64,000 bases of DNA from Usnea hakonensis (lineage: Eukaryota; Ascomycota; Lecanoromycetes; Lecanorales; Parmeliaceae). Under the pieces are notes generated by a model. The model ran no database searches, was not told where the DNA came from, and saw only the letters and a list, made by a program, of their open reading frames with translations. Location of the stretch: positions 372,001-436,000 of the forward strand of contig BLJB01000127.1 of the NCBI GenBank assembly GCA_013423325.1, given 5' to 3'. Positions 1 through 12,712 of this stretch are shown one piece after another. The first letter of the stretch is position 1, and each line of letters begins with the position of its first letter. The translations under genes were made by a program, and so were the position numbers.

Positions 1-650
1 CGTGACTTCTTGCTCTTGTTCTTGATGATCACGAATGGAGGGATGGATTTTGTGTAGACCGCTTTTGCCTCGTCGAGGTATTCCACAGGGTGATCTTCTG
101 GAAGGGCTGCCACGTTTTGTGTATGTTCGTGACATAGGCCGTCAGCTGCCGTCTCACTTGTCGAGGTAGTTTCTTTTGTGGTTGGTTGGGGAGTTACATC
201 GGGGTATTGCGTTCTAAGACTCAGTGCGTTTGTATAATTTCCATGAATGCACGAGAATGCCAACGGGGTTGGTTCGAAATAGTCGACTCCAGTCCAAGGA
301 CAGTATACCCATTTGGCACCCGGAACACAGCTATTATTAGGAAAGGCAGCGACAATTATCCTTTGACGGTTAATATCAAGGGTCCAGAAACTGCCGTCTT
401 TGGCGGTTTTGCCCCAGTTTCTTGCAACTAGATGAGCTCTGATAGGCTGATTTGGCCGTTCGCCGTTTATTGCGACGAAGACCTGTTTGCTGAATTCATG
501 TGGCTTGCTAAAGACGAAGGGAGGCTGACGTTTCTTGTACAGTTGTTGTGCCTCTGTCAAAAATTCCACTGGGTGGTCTGCTGGGAGGTTGGTAAGGTCG
601 ACTGCGAGGTCCTGTTCCACGTCTTGTTCTGTAGTCACATTGACCTCCAT
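1..650 (-). CDS. Unknown tandem-module protein, C-terminus beyond window edge
   Basis: The minus strand is open from an ATG at 650 to the left edge, about 216 codons, with an in-frame TAG upstream at 665-663 that makes this ATG the first possible start. The protein carries two copies of a module of the form LPxDHPVE[FY]LxEAxxxYxK..PPFV, at about residues 22-46 and 184-208. Between them is a segment of about 100 residues rich in Trp, Val and Ile (for example RNWGKTAKDGSFWTLDI and GAKWVYCPWTG), then a Thr/Ser linker. This suggests a repeated helix-plus-beta domain whose second copy is cut by the window edge. I do not recognise the family. Repeat conservation is strong evidence that the frame is coding. 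No intron is needed in the visible part. Confidence 0.7.
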   Translation of the reverse strand, partial: MEVNVTTEQDVEQDLAVDLTNLPADHPVEFLTEAQQLYKKRQPPFVFSKPHEFSKQVFVAINGERPNQPIRAHLVARNWGKTAKDGSFWTLDINRQRIIVAAFPNNSCVPGAKWVYCPWTGVDYFEPTPLAFSCIHGNYTNALSLRTQYPDVTPQPTTKETTSTSETAADGLCHEHTQNVAALPEDHPVEYLDEAKAVYTKSIPPFVIIKNKSKKS

Positions 651-3239
651 ACTAGACAAAGACTATTGACAAAGGTAGACGTTACAGAATGTAGAATGCA
701 ATTACTTTCGGTCTGATGTAAAAGGCTGGTTGCAACTGCGAATTGAGAAAGTGAGGTTTGTGAAGGAACTTCAAGTTTAACTTCTGAGTGACTGGACAGC
801 CAATATCATAGGTGTGCTCAATAGAGTCAAAGGCTGGATTCCAGCCTTTCTATCGAAATAACTTAGCTCTCGATGTGGAAGTGCAGTGGACACGGATGCT
901 GTGGCGATGGTTGGAAGATTTAGATGTAAGATTTAGATGTAAGATGATTTGGCCAACAAGCAAACAAAAGTCAGGCCGTTACCCGAGCGCGCTAGTGGAT
1001 ACGGTATTGAATTTTTCCTCAGAGATGCTGCCTATCCAATCGGAGATTGGTCCTGCTCGGAAAGAGTCCTACTCAAGAAGAGCATTGATCTGTGGGCGAG
1101 CACGCGAACATACAGACCCCAGAATCGGAAACGATCCACCTATTACTATCTCAAACATGCACAATGAGAGGCACGGACTGCACAGCCGCCTGAGCACTCA
1201 TCCATCCAGTAGCCACAACCCTCCTCACATACCCACGATAGACTGTCATCGCGTATTGCCAACGCTATGCTCGCATCTTTATTCAACTCCGGCCCCGTCC
1301 TCGCCGACAGCAGCACGAACCCTCGATTAAAAGAGCTGTACCTGAGCCAAAGGATGATAAGAAAGGGAGGGCCCCAAAATGCCGGGAACCCAAATCGAGA
1401 TACAAGAAACGAGGTTCAACATATGAGCGAGCACGTCCATAGAGACATGGTTGTCCTTGTCTGGAAGGTACCGCTAGCTATCTTGCCAAAGAGTTGGGCC
1501 AAAGATGAGGGACTGTTGGGAGCTGGTGCCTTCGAGCGAACGTGACCAAGAAGCCGGGCGTACAGTTATGCAGGTTCAGTGCTGGAGACGAGAAGCCCGG
1601 ACCTTTAGGACAAACAGATTCTGGCAATAGGAAGGGAACGATTCTCATGAGGTTGTCCAGTCCATGTCTTTTCTCTTCCTTGCCTGACTGAAAGATGGAT
1701 GGCCAATCTTTCTACACTTGTCATACTAGGCTAGTTGAAACTCCTACAGCAACGGCGTAAGCAGCCGTGTGAATTGAACAGACTTGCAAACATAGCAGTG
1801 ACATTGACACCCGGAGATGAGTGCAACGTGCCCAAAGCCAAATCCCTCTACGTTGCAAACACTCATTGAGCATACTGACAACGTAGAAGTATATGATGGG
1901 AGAGCCCACTGCAGAGCGTAGTCTGCATAGCGATCAGAGAAACAATCCAGATCGCACATCTAGCCGCTCGGTGCAGGCATAATCGAGCCTGCCCAGATCT
2001 TGTGTCCATGATGTCGAGGCCATTGTCTTTAGAGAGGTCATTGGAAGAGCATCGAGGTAGACGAGTTCATAGTGCGTTATTCATGACCACGTTATTGACT
2101 ACGGGGAAAGTCAATTTTGCCTAATCCGAGCTTGGCAGATAAAAGTAGCGAAAGAAGAGCGATAATAATGGCCACTTCGCAAAGTCTCTATCACGCAGAC
2201 ATCTAGGAGAAACCCCCATGCTGAGACGCCTGCATAGACATACCTGCTCTCTATCCAGCTCCCGTTAAAGCCAATCTGGCGACGGAGCACACTCAAGCCC
2301 AAGTGTGACTGTTAGCGAGGAGCCTTCAAGACATCAAGATGATTTGCTGAGGCAGGGTCTCTCCTGGTTTCATGAAAGCAGCCGCTTCGCAAAGCGAAAA
2401 ACGTGCGCCGAAGAAGTCCCTAGCTGTGTACTGGTAGTCAGCATCTGAGCTGGCCGGGGTCCTAGGTCTCATGTATTTGATTATAGTCGTTATATGCGAT
2501 GGACCAGCGGCGGGCGTAGAGTGCTAGTTATGTTGTCGTAAACATCTCTAAAGCAGATGCTCATTTTGTCTCAAGTCCGTCCGCCCACCAAATCTGCCGG
2601 ATGAAGCCTACGTGTCGTTTACATCGCCTCGCGCGCAGTGCCCCATTTCTGTAGTGCAAAAATTGAAAATGGGAGTCAGTGTAGATGTTTGAATGAGGTG
2701 ATTAGCTAACGTACACAATTTGTTGGATTAATGGAAGGAAAGAAAAACACGACCAGCTGCGCGATCCGTGGGGGCTCCTTTCCCGCGGCTCGGAGAATAA
2801 AAAGCCACGCCGTACTCTGTGCAACAACCATCATAGTCCCTTCCTTCTACCATCCACAATAAAAATAGCAAGGTCCAGCCTTGCGCCGTGGAACCGGACT
2901 GACTGTTGAAATGTGGAATACAGCATCTGACATAAAGTAACAAAGATTCATAGGTGCAACATTCAGCGATCGGGGCCCATACAAAGAAGACTAATGACGC
3001 GGAGTATTGGTCTGTATGTTCTGAGATCGGAGGACTCGGATCGAATGGTCTCGAGTCATTTGGGCGAAGGGCCGGAGATACTGAACATGATGGAGCGTCT
3101 TGAGACAGGCCAAGTTAGCGTTCTATGGAAGTGATGAAGACAAACATCTCGGAAAGGATGGGCTAGTCGCATCGGGCTGCTGAAGATTCCGAAGCGAAGC
3201 TGCATAGTAGCATTGCTGAGCATGATCGATATGTGCTGG
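651..3239. other. Intergenic region, no supported gene
   Basis: This stretch holds only short overlapping open frames on both strands, the longest 172 codons at 812-1330 plus. None shows a recognisable motif, codon pattern or splice-extended frame. A near-tandem TTTAGATGTAAGA pair lies at about 919-940. I see no RNA gene or mobile element. The right end presumably carries the 3' end of the next minus-strand gene. Confidence 0.5.
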
Positions 3240-5859
3240 TTAGTGTTCGGCGTCTGCTGATCTGTCGAGACTGGGGCCGATGCGCTTCTTAGGTGGCGCG
3301 GACGCTGGCGCGTCCGTTGACTTGCGCTTTCTACCCGTGGTTGAAGCCACCTTTCGAGACGCAGTTGTGGTACGTTGTGTACCTGACTTGCGCTGGGCTT
3401 TCTGACCGTAGCTGGTATCTTTCGGGTCATCGGGTGCATCACTGCTTGGTCGGCTGACCCCACTATTTGGTGCACTGATCGTGTCTTCGTCCCCGAGAAG
3501 CTGGAGAACGTCAGTAGTACTCAGCCTTCAGAGCAGAGATCGACATACGATCGGAACAGATGTGACTTGGGTCACAGCGCTTGGTTGCGATGTGGCTCCA
3601 TGGTTTGCCGCGACGTCTGCCGACATGGTAGCCGTCTCATTGGTAGACTTGTTAAGAGTGATTGGATCCTGCCTTGGTCTTGCGTCCGCCGCCCCTTTAG
3701 CAATGAGGGTATTGGCAGCGTCTTCAGACACCACAAGGCCTTTCTTGGGATCGATAATCGGCATTCCGCGGCGACTTCGTGGCTTGGGAGGGGTCTGCTT
3801 CTGGTCTCCGTTGCCCCTAAAATCCATGCCCGCCTTCATTGCAGCTTGACTAATGACTGAGGTTGGAAGATTTGCTTCTGCTATTTCATCGGCGTACCAA
3901 GCTTTTCTTTTGTCGACCTTCAGTACGCGGCTACGCTAGAGTGATTATCAGCGTTTTCTGATCTTCCAACATTGCGCTGTAATAGCTCACTTTTTTTGAC
4001 TCAGGGGTAGTGACTGCCTGGATTTTGCGCGCCGGGGATTTTGTTTCGCGAGCCGGATACCTAAAAGGACCATCTCGATTGACTGGATGGGATGGTGCTT
4101 TGTTATATTCCTGCCTTAAGTAGGAGGGATTCGGTACAATGTTAAAAGATTTCGCTTGCTGACGCTGCGCAGCTTGCTCAGCGAACCCCTCAAATCTTGC
4201 CTGAGATGGCGTCCAGGGACGTGATTCTTGTGGCATATAACCATAGTGAATGCTGCCGAAAGGCGCTGCTCGCTGGCCAGTGACCTGTGGGATGACCCCG
4301 GGCGCTACCGGTTGCTGAGATTGGGGAACATGAAATTTTGCAGACCACTGCGTCAAAAATCTCTCGTTCTCGTTGTTCATGTTCATGATGATCACCTGGT
4401 TGCGAGCGTAATAGCTATGCACCGCTTCTAGCGTTTGTGGCACGAGTCCTGGATCTAGGAACGTGGGGCTCATTGGAGATGCTGGTGGTATATGGAGGCC
4501 TGTCAAGTCATCTCCTCGTTAGCTTTGAGCACTTTGCGATCAAAGGATGCGTCATTTATACCTTGCTGCATGAATTGGATACGAGCATTCAAAGTTCCAC
4601 CTGACAAAGGTGGGCTAGGGCCATAAAGATGTGGAGATGCTGGAACTAAAGATTGTTGATGTCGTTGATATGCCACCATCGATGTCTCAGCAGGTGGATG
4701 CAATGGCTGAGGAGCGTAATTCAGTTTCGATTCTGACTGATGGTGCTGTTGTGACTTTGAGTGCACTTGATGGGACTGCTTATGCTTGCGGCCCTCCCAA
4801 AATCTGTGCAATTTAACGCGCTCCATGAGTATGTATTCGTCAATACCGCGCTGCCTATGGTATTGCGCACTCCTCTCTGCGCTACGTTTTTCTCGTTCAG
4901 TCCTAGGCAGCTGTACACTCTCGCTCACATCCTTGTCAAGCATTTCTTTAGCTTTCAGACGAGAGGCTTCAAAGATACTCTGCGCCTGGGCTTCATCTAT
5001 TGGCTCTTCTCCTAACTTCCAGCCCGGTGGAACTAGCAAGTCTCCAAGATGTCCCAAACCTGGGATGGGATGACTGGGTCCGATTTGATCAGCGCGACGA
5101 TGGTATACGTTGAGAACTGGCACTCGATCCATCTTGTTTGAGCTACTCTCTTGGATGTCTGAATTGATCAAACCTTGGGTTGGAAGGACATCCAACACGT
5201 TCTCTGCTGCCGGCGCTGGACGTCTAGTCAGCGTTATCGGTGGTTGATTGGCTTGATTGGGAGCGAGATCCTTCAAAGTCTCCATGATGCCGGGAAGCTG
5301 TTTCAACGGAACTGGCTCGCGAACGTTGTCCTTCACAGTTGAATCCAATGGAAGAGCCCGACCATGCGTGATGACGGTAGCGATGGGCGATGGAACATTC
5401 TGGAGACCAGCTCCGAAACCTGCGGATGGGCTACCAAAGCCTCGACCGACCGATGCTTTATGCTCCCAGTCAGCTGAAGGGTCAAAAGGTTCACGAACCC
5501 GGATAAAGTGTTGATAAAGACTCAACACGGCCACAGGAAGCACTCGGTGGATCAGGACACTCACGGCTACCAACGAGACTGGCCGCTCTCAACCGTACAC
5601 GCTTGCTGGCGCTTGCCGGACTGAGATTGTCAGGGCCACTTGCTCTGTGAATGGCGTTAGAAGGTCACTAAGAACTGGTTGCATTGACTTTCACTCACGG
5701 CGGAGTGCTCAGTTTGTTGCCATTGCCCTCGACAGCCTCGACAGTGTCTTTGCTAACGTCTGTCATTTCATGGTCCACATTCGCGCTCTCCATGATTGAT
5801 AGCTTGCTTGGTGGTTTTGGATGTGCGGGTTGGTAGTTGTGGGGTTTGTTTTGCTCCAT
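3240..5859 (-). CDS. Low-complexity, probably nuclear protein, six exons
   Basis: Joining six exons (5859-5699, 5644-5565, 5473-4562, 4499-3991, 3935-3549, 3500-3240) gives one 769-aa frame from ATG to TAA. Donors are GTGAGT, GTGAGT, GTATAA, GTGAGC and GTATGT; all acceptors end in AG, and introns are 46-91 nt. The protein is rich in Pro, Ser, Gln and His. A charged segment near the middle (EREKRSAERSAQYHRQRGIDEYI) looks helical. The C-terminus has basic clusters such as GRKRKS and PPKKRIGP that resemble nuclear localisation signals. I do not recognise the family. Nuclear location is inferred only from the basic motifs. The second intron boundary (5474/5564) is the least certain. Confidence 0.7.
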
Positions 5860-6243
5860 GTTGAGAGGAAATGGTCGCGACTAGTCGGACGCTAAGCTTC
5901 GTGTTGTTGAAATGAAGCACTGCGATATTTTACAGCGCGCTTCGGATCGTCGCATCAAGTCACATTAATGATTCAGAAGGGATGATTTTGAGCTCTTGGC
6001 AAGTTCAGACAACAGAATTTTGGTATGCAGAGATCCTGCGTCATATTTGTCAAAAGCACATTTTTGCTGTCTGGATTTGGTATCACGAGTGATTGCAAGC
6101 TAGCTATTCTGAGACAAGAAGAGATCCTGTCCTGGAGCTAAAGTCCACCATACCGTGGAGATTACTTCCACCAATGCTCGAATCGTTGTCAAAGCCATCG
6201 GGCATGACATTTGCTAGCAGCCTTGCTCTTATGAGTGATGGGT
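5860..6243. other. Intergenic region between two minus-strand genes
   Basis: This should contain the 3' end of the helicase transcript and the promoter of the downstream minus-strand gene. I see no gene in it; the plus-strand frame at 6093-6404 is a shadow of helicase coding sequence. Confidence 0.5.
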
Positions 6244-8316
6244 CTAGTTCCAGCCGCCATCCGTGTATGCAGGAGGAGCTTCGCTGCCCCAAGCACCACC
6301 GGAGGCATCACCATTTGTCTCGCCATTTGTCTTCGCCTTGCCGCCCCAACCACCACTCTCAGCGGCGTCGTCGCCTTCATCATCAGTGTCGTCGTCGAAT
6401 GTAATCTTCTCCTCATTCTCAGGCTTGTAGCTCTCGAGGAAGTCAGGCACAACCTGATTTGTTTCTGTTAGTAGCTTAGTCAAAGCCTCCGCGATATCTT
6501 CATTCTTGTCGTTGTAGAAAGATGTCGCCATGCCGACGTTGCCGATACGCGCAGTCCTCCCGATGCGATGGACATACTCGTGAATCCCACCATACTCGGA
6601 ATTAGGCATGTCGTAGTTGATAACATGCATCACATTCTTGATGTCGAGGCCGCGAGCAGAGACACCAGTTGCGACAAGTAGAGGTGCTTTGCCAGATCGG
6701 AACGCACGACTGTACGTTGTCAGTAGATACTGCTTCAGCATGCATTGGACTGACTTACATAGCGTCTTCGCGCTCACGCTGAGTACGATCGGAGTGTATA
6801 GACGTGCTGGGTAGCCCGCGGTTGTAAAGAAAGTCATCAAGGAAATCCGCTGCCTTCTTGTTGTTGACAAAGACAATCGTACGAGCCGGCGGCATTGAAA
6901 GTAGAAGATCGAAGAGACAATCGCGTTTCTTAGCCTCGTCAACGAAAACGACCTGAGAATCATGAGTATATGTACGCGAAGGGCGAGTAGAGGTCCTCAC
7001 CTTCTGGACGATGTTTCGGTGTGAAGAACCAGCGCGACCGACGCGAATGCGAATGTGATCCGCCGACATGTACTCTTTGGCAACGGCACGAGCTTCTTTT
7101 GGAAAGGTGGCAGAGAACATCATATAGACGTGGTCATCATCAGAATTTGCATCTGCGCCTGACATCACAGCGCGCATCTCCTCAACCCAATCAGGCGATA
7201 CCATTTCGTCGGCCTCGTCGATAATGGTATATCTGGTATAGTCAGCACCACGTCGTAGAGTCCTCCTAAGAGAGTTGATACACTTACTTAACGCGGCTGA
7301 GTGAAAGGAGGTGACCACGACTCATGAAGTCCATCAGACGTCCTGGAGTAGCAATCAGTACGTCACACCCCTTTCTCAGTTCGTCCATTTGTTCTCCAGA
7401 CGGAGCACCTCCATAGACGACACAAGGACGGAGCATAGATCGATAACAGAGGCGACGGGCTTCGTCGAAGATCTGGGTCGCCAATTCTCTGGCGGGTGCA
7501 ATGACGAGAATGAGAGGCTCGGCGCGAACGCCTTCCTCTCGAGTCCACGGTTTGGTAAGATCTGGACGCGGAGCCGCCAACTTCTTCGCCTTTCCCATAA
7601 GCTTAGAGAGGGTAGGAATGAGGAAAGCAGCCGTCTTGCCGGATCCTGCAAGAACATGAGCAATGATTGTATCAGGTTGCATCGTCCATAGTACATACCA
7701 GTCTGAGCGATACCAATGATATCGATACCCTTCAGGACTGAAGGGAGGCAGTATGCCTGGATCGGAGTCGGGATCTTGTACCCGCAGAGCTTCACATTTG
7801 CGAGCATCACGGGGTGAAGACCGGCATCTTCGAACTTTGTCAAGAGCAAGTCAGCATTGGTCGCAGATGTGAGTACTGGTCGAGTTACCTTGGCAACTGG
7901 ACTAATCTTCGTCTGGCTCTCGAACGTGACCGCTAATTCTGTGAGCCTGGTCCAGTCAGTCATGTCACTTAGCATTGGAAGATGAACGTTGAGACTTACT
8001 TCGAGAACTCATCACCTTGCTCCATCTTGTGTTCGTCTCCGAACAGAATCTTTTTCAATGGCTCGTGATCCGGACCAATATCACCGAATTCGTTGTCCCA
8101 TTCGTATCGGGCAGCATGAGCTGCCCAATTTGAGGCCTCATCTTGCGGCTGAGATTCCGAAGCGTGGTCGATTTTATCTCGGGGTCCTGCGTTATACTTT
8201 CCGTAGTCATATCCCTCGGGGGCAGCCCACTCTGCTTTTTTGACACGCTCAATCGCGGCCTCATTGACCTGAGTATTAGCAAACTTATTGGTCACGTCGG
8301 CCAATGCGTCAGACAT
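6244..8316 (-). CDS. Ded1/DDX3-like DEAD-box ATP-dependent RNA helicase
   Basis: Seven exons (8316-8000, 7946-7889, 7834-7699, 7645-7288, 7232-7001, 6952-6759, 6709-6244) give a 586-aa protein. In order it shows a Q motif (GYKIPTPIQAYCLP), Walker A AQTGSGKT at about 167-174 (an intron splits it after the G), PARELA (motif Ia, usually PTRELA), TPGRL, DEAD at about residue 295, SAT, an ARGLDI motif and HRIGRTARIG. The C-tail is acidic and then Gly/Trp-rich, ending GGWN. The family unwinds RNA with ATP, typically in translation initiation. The second intron (7835-7888) is 54 nt with no stop, so reading through it would add 18 residues. Removing it restores the usual AKFEDAGLHP join. Assignment to the Ded1 branch is by overall similarity, not a tree. 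Confidence 0.93.
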
Positions 8317-11300
8317 GATGAATTCTGGTTTCTGTACTGGGATGTTAATAAATTTTCTAGAGTGTATTCACTGACATCTGAGCGGTCAATGATCATTTGG
8401 GAAAGACAGTGCACCTGCTGTTGGATGAAAAATCTTGTTGGACTTGGTAAACAAAAGAATTGTTGTTGAAATGGTATTGCTCTAAGCCTGACGAAGGTGC
8501 TTGAGTGGCAAAAGAACACATCGACTTCTAAAAGAAATAAGGTCCTCGACGACTGATGTGAAGTGAGGAATGGAAGTTGCTGGTGATGTGAAGCTGGTGG
8601 AGAGAATGGAAGTGTGATGGGTGCAAGAAGGGGAAGGGCAATTGATCGTGCTTTCGTGGAGGGACGTGGTGATTGATTAGGGACAAGAAGAATGAGTGTA
8701 CCGTACCTTGACTGATGATTGTGGCTTGGTAAAGTAAGTAGACTGTTGATCTGCTTGAAAGGGCTTGATGGACAGACTGCGATCCTGTTCGACGGTGTAA
8801 TGGGAGTCCCGACGGGGTGCAGGTCCTGTTTAGCTGATTGTCACAGAAGGATGAAGATGTGGAAGGAAGAAGGAAGGAAGAAGGAAGAAGGAATTTATGT
8901 AGAGAAAGGGTGCTCTTTGTTTTTCGGCTAATGCAGGGTCCCGACTGGGACTCGATGATATTCACTCCAATGAGGTCTCAGTTTTTTGCTGCTTACCCAC
9001 CCAATTTCTGCGTTTAATCTAACATGAGTACTCCCTAATCACGGAGATGATGATTTGGCTACATCTCTGACGCTACATCTCTGATCCCTCAACTCAGGAA
9101 AGAGATAAAATGTCTTGAAGGATCATTTCTCTCAACCCTTGCAGCACACATGCTGGTCACCAAACCTATCTAAGTCCGTTCCTCAGTACCTTAAAACAAT
9201 CTTCAATGGAAAACGGATTGAAAAGCGTTGATGCAGCATTGGGAACAAAGTAGACCCACCCAGTACATGGTTTCGTCTTATTTGGATGAGTCAATTTGGA
9301 CCTTCTTCACTGACCACTTCAATGTTCCAGAATCTCATATCAAAATCTGCCTTCGCCCTTAGCCATGGATCAAGAACCCAGTTTTACGCTGCGCCTCGGC
9401 TCTTGGCATCGACGGAGTCTCTGAGTGGCCAGTCGTCCTTGAGCGCCGGGTGTACAAGCTGCTGGGCACAGGCTTGTGCGGAAAGCATTGACTAGGAGTT
9501 TAATGGCATTGGAGATCATGCATCGCCCTGGTACTGCTCTTCGATTAATCGCTGTGGAGGCCAGGTCTCAGAGCACAGTCGATCCAGCTCAACCGTGGTA
9601 CAAACGTTGTCCCTTCTCCATATCTTCGAATTGACCCGCCATCAACAAAGGGAAAGAAGGAACGTTATCCTAAATGGTGATCAACATGAGGATCGCGAAG
9701 ATGAATTGCCCACACTGTGGCGTATTGCATAAGCCAAAAGACTGCCCGTATTGAGGCCTGCTGAATCGACTATCAATATAAGTGCGAATAAGACAGCCAG
9801 TCTAGTGGACCAGAGGTACCCTCACATCCATCGGAAAGAGTCCGTTGTCAGTCGATACATTCTTGAACACTTACGACGACCACGAGAGGAAGAATGATCC
9901 CCTCGGTATACTCTCATAGACGATCAAGCTGCGAATTCATCAATAGCGAGGTTTCTGGGGAAAAAATCCCGCTGCATCTTGTCACGTCTGTGGTGGATCT
10001 CAAGGACCTTAGCCTTGCCTTCTCGCCAAATTTTCCTTCTATGGATGTACCGGCTAATGAAGTCATTAGTGGCTTCCATCAATCTTCTCTGAAGGCTGTC
10101 AGTCTCAATAGCCTCTTCACACACGAACACGTACTAGCGGGCCTTCCTTACCAAAGACGCACACACTCTCAAACAATTCTCACTTGCACTCATGCATCGC
10201 AACGCCGGTTTATAGCATATGACATTCCAAGAAATACGTCGAGCTTTTTCCTCGAACCCTGGAAGTGGATTCTGGATAGGCGTAGAGGGTGCTGACACAG
10301 TCGTTTCGGACTGCATTCAAGCTACCAACGTTGGAGATATTTCCCTTGACTAGGACTGGCTTTCATCTATGGAATTCAGCTAGTCGCCCATTATGGTATA
10401 TCAGCTCTCCATCGAACTCAACCCGCGATCTAACCCCCACGGCATAGGGTGTATGTGTATCAGCAGGCCGCCCGCAATCAAATTGCTTTCGTCGACTGTA
10501 AGTACGTCGGCCATTAGACTCATAAGCCTGACCAAGCCTCATCAGACATATGCGTATACCCCATTCCCTATCTTTTTCAAAAGAGTTCGGTTATATTCAG
10601 CCACGATCGTCCATTGCAAAGGCCATAAAGCCTGAAGAAGAGTCTGGGCTGTTCTATTCAGGTTATGTTCACCGACAGCTGAGATCATCGAGCCTGCAAA
10701 ATTTAATTTCTGTGCTACCGCATTCTTCAAGCGGGTAGCCGCAGAGACTGGGAAGCCCGCAGAGCTAGAAGCCTTCTGATCTGGAACAACAATGCGGTCA
10801 ATGTCTAGCATAGGAGCCAGCTTGCCCATTAAGTACATACCTCTCATGACCGGCACTGTATAGTGGTTGTGCTTCTCTATGATCCTTCTGCTGTCGTACT
10901 CCTTGGCAAAGATCACTAAAAGCCCTCTAGTTTGATCCAAATAAAGCGCATTACTCCAAAGAACAACAATCAACCCTCTCTAAATCGGCCTTCTACAAGT
11001 TTCTTAGCTTTCAGAAAAGGCGTGCCGTAGAAACTCGTCCGCAACGCAGGCACGGTCAGACACCAATTTTTACCAGAATTGAAAAACGCAGAGGCACCCG
11101 GGTCATACTCGTGGCTATCGGATCCCGGCAGCAACTGTTTGGGCTGAAAGGTCCGAGAAGAGGATCTGTAAATCCAAGTGTACGAACAGCACTGCTCAAG
11201 TCCGCTGTTGCATGTTCAGGAAAATCAACAGGTGGGCAGCCTCGTGCCATTCTGGACGACTATTTGAAGGTTTGAACATGGCCCAGCATTCATTTGGTAG

Positions 11301-12712
11301 CGTTATACTTGATCAAAAGATCTCACTTGGCGCGTTACTTATACTGTCAGCAGATCTGGCACCAAAAATATTCATATTCTCGTTGTCGTCGTCGTCGTAC
11401 AAGAAAAAAAGGTTGATGCTTGTGGAGTGTACAACTACCTCTCCGAAGAAGTAAGCCTTTGAAACAACCCGGCATAGTGGCCCCATGACACGTACGATCC
11501 CATGCAGTGCGGCACGGACGAATAGGTAAGTAGATGAATCCTCCAACAAGGACCGCTAGTGAGCTTCATGACTGAGCTCCACAGAACCACCTCTGAGGAT
11601 TCTTCATCCAACCGTCATGTCTGCACAGTCCATTCCAATCCTCTTCCAAGGATCAGTAAGATCATCTCAATTCGTCCAAACCTGACATATGTATATCAGT
11701 GCTTCGCCTTCACTAAAAAACTTCTCTAGAACTCACAGCACATCAACCTAGAAACCAGCAAAAATAGCATTTCCAGAAGCCCACTATCCAATCCTCTTAC
11801 AGCATAAGAATGCTCCAAGATCTCCATCCCCGGAAGTCCACCACATGACCGACATCCAGCACTCTGGAACTTTAAACGAGTCGCTGGGGTTTGGCTCCGC
11901 AGTCGGACAGACAGACATACAGGTTGATAAATACCTAGACTCATCGCAGGATACTGGTTGGCAGCGCTCAGGGATATGGATTTTCATATGGAGACAAGAG
12001 ATGCAGCATATCACGGGCTCAAGGAGGACTTTGGAGATCTTTTTTTGTGAGACGAACCATTTTCTGTATGTCAGAAAGGATCCTCATGCTTCTTGACAAG
12101 GAATGTATGGAGAGAATCAGTAGCTAACATAAATTTCTTCTACACAATCTTGAAAAATGGGGTGCTAGTATAAACTTATAGATGGCATTGATCCAACACC
12201 CAGCCCATCACACTCGCCCAATCCTTGCAAGACCCTCATAAACCTTGCCCTTCGTACGCACCTTTCAAACGAGCAGCCCGCCCCAAGTCTATCATCCCAA
12301 TCATAGCAGGCACAGTCTCCCCATCAGAATGACAGCTTGACAGACCGCGAAAAAATATCCTTCGAGATGGAACGAGTCTGTCAGTTCGATTGGGCCATTG
12401 CAGCCAGTTAGAGCGCTAATGTCTTGTGGTGGCGTCGTTGGAGGGTATATTTTCGTTTTCGATATCGGATTCTCGATTTGAGGCTGGCTATGTATGTATG
12501 TGAACGGAGTTTTGGAGAAAGGATTGGGGTAAACGAAGCTAGAAGTCGAGCTTTGTTTGCTTCATGGGACAATATCTGTTGGGTTCGGATTGTCCTTTGG
12601 AGCCGCGGTAGTCACGATGAATGGTGAAGATCCTGCATTGGCGTCGACAAACTTAGGGGGCATGGCAATATTCACGCCACTGTAGATATGGCTTTGGAGC
12701 TTGAACGTCAAT
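8317..12712. other. Long gene-poor interval (4.4 kb)
   Basis: No convincing gene was found. The first few hundred bases hold the likely helicase promoter, including a purine-rich GGAAGAA-type tract at about 8860-8892. Two minus-strand open stretches, 9924-10130 (68 codons) and 10542-10973 (143 codons), read somewhat like protein but could not be joined to each other or to a known family. A short GTC triplet run lies at about 11385-11398. Decayed genes here are possible. No RNA gene or transposon ends were seen. Confidence 0.45.

Noticed and set aside
812..1330. Plus-strand 172-codon frame
   Set aside because: It has no recognisable domain, no good splice extension and mixed composition; it looks like chance.
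3056..3475. Minus-strand 139-codon frame
   Set aside because: This is the wrong frame of exon 6 of the 3240-5859 gene; the spliced frame stops at 3240.
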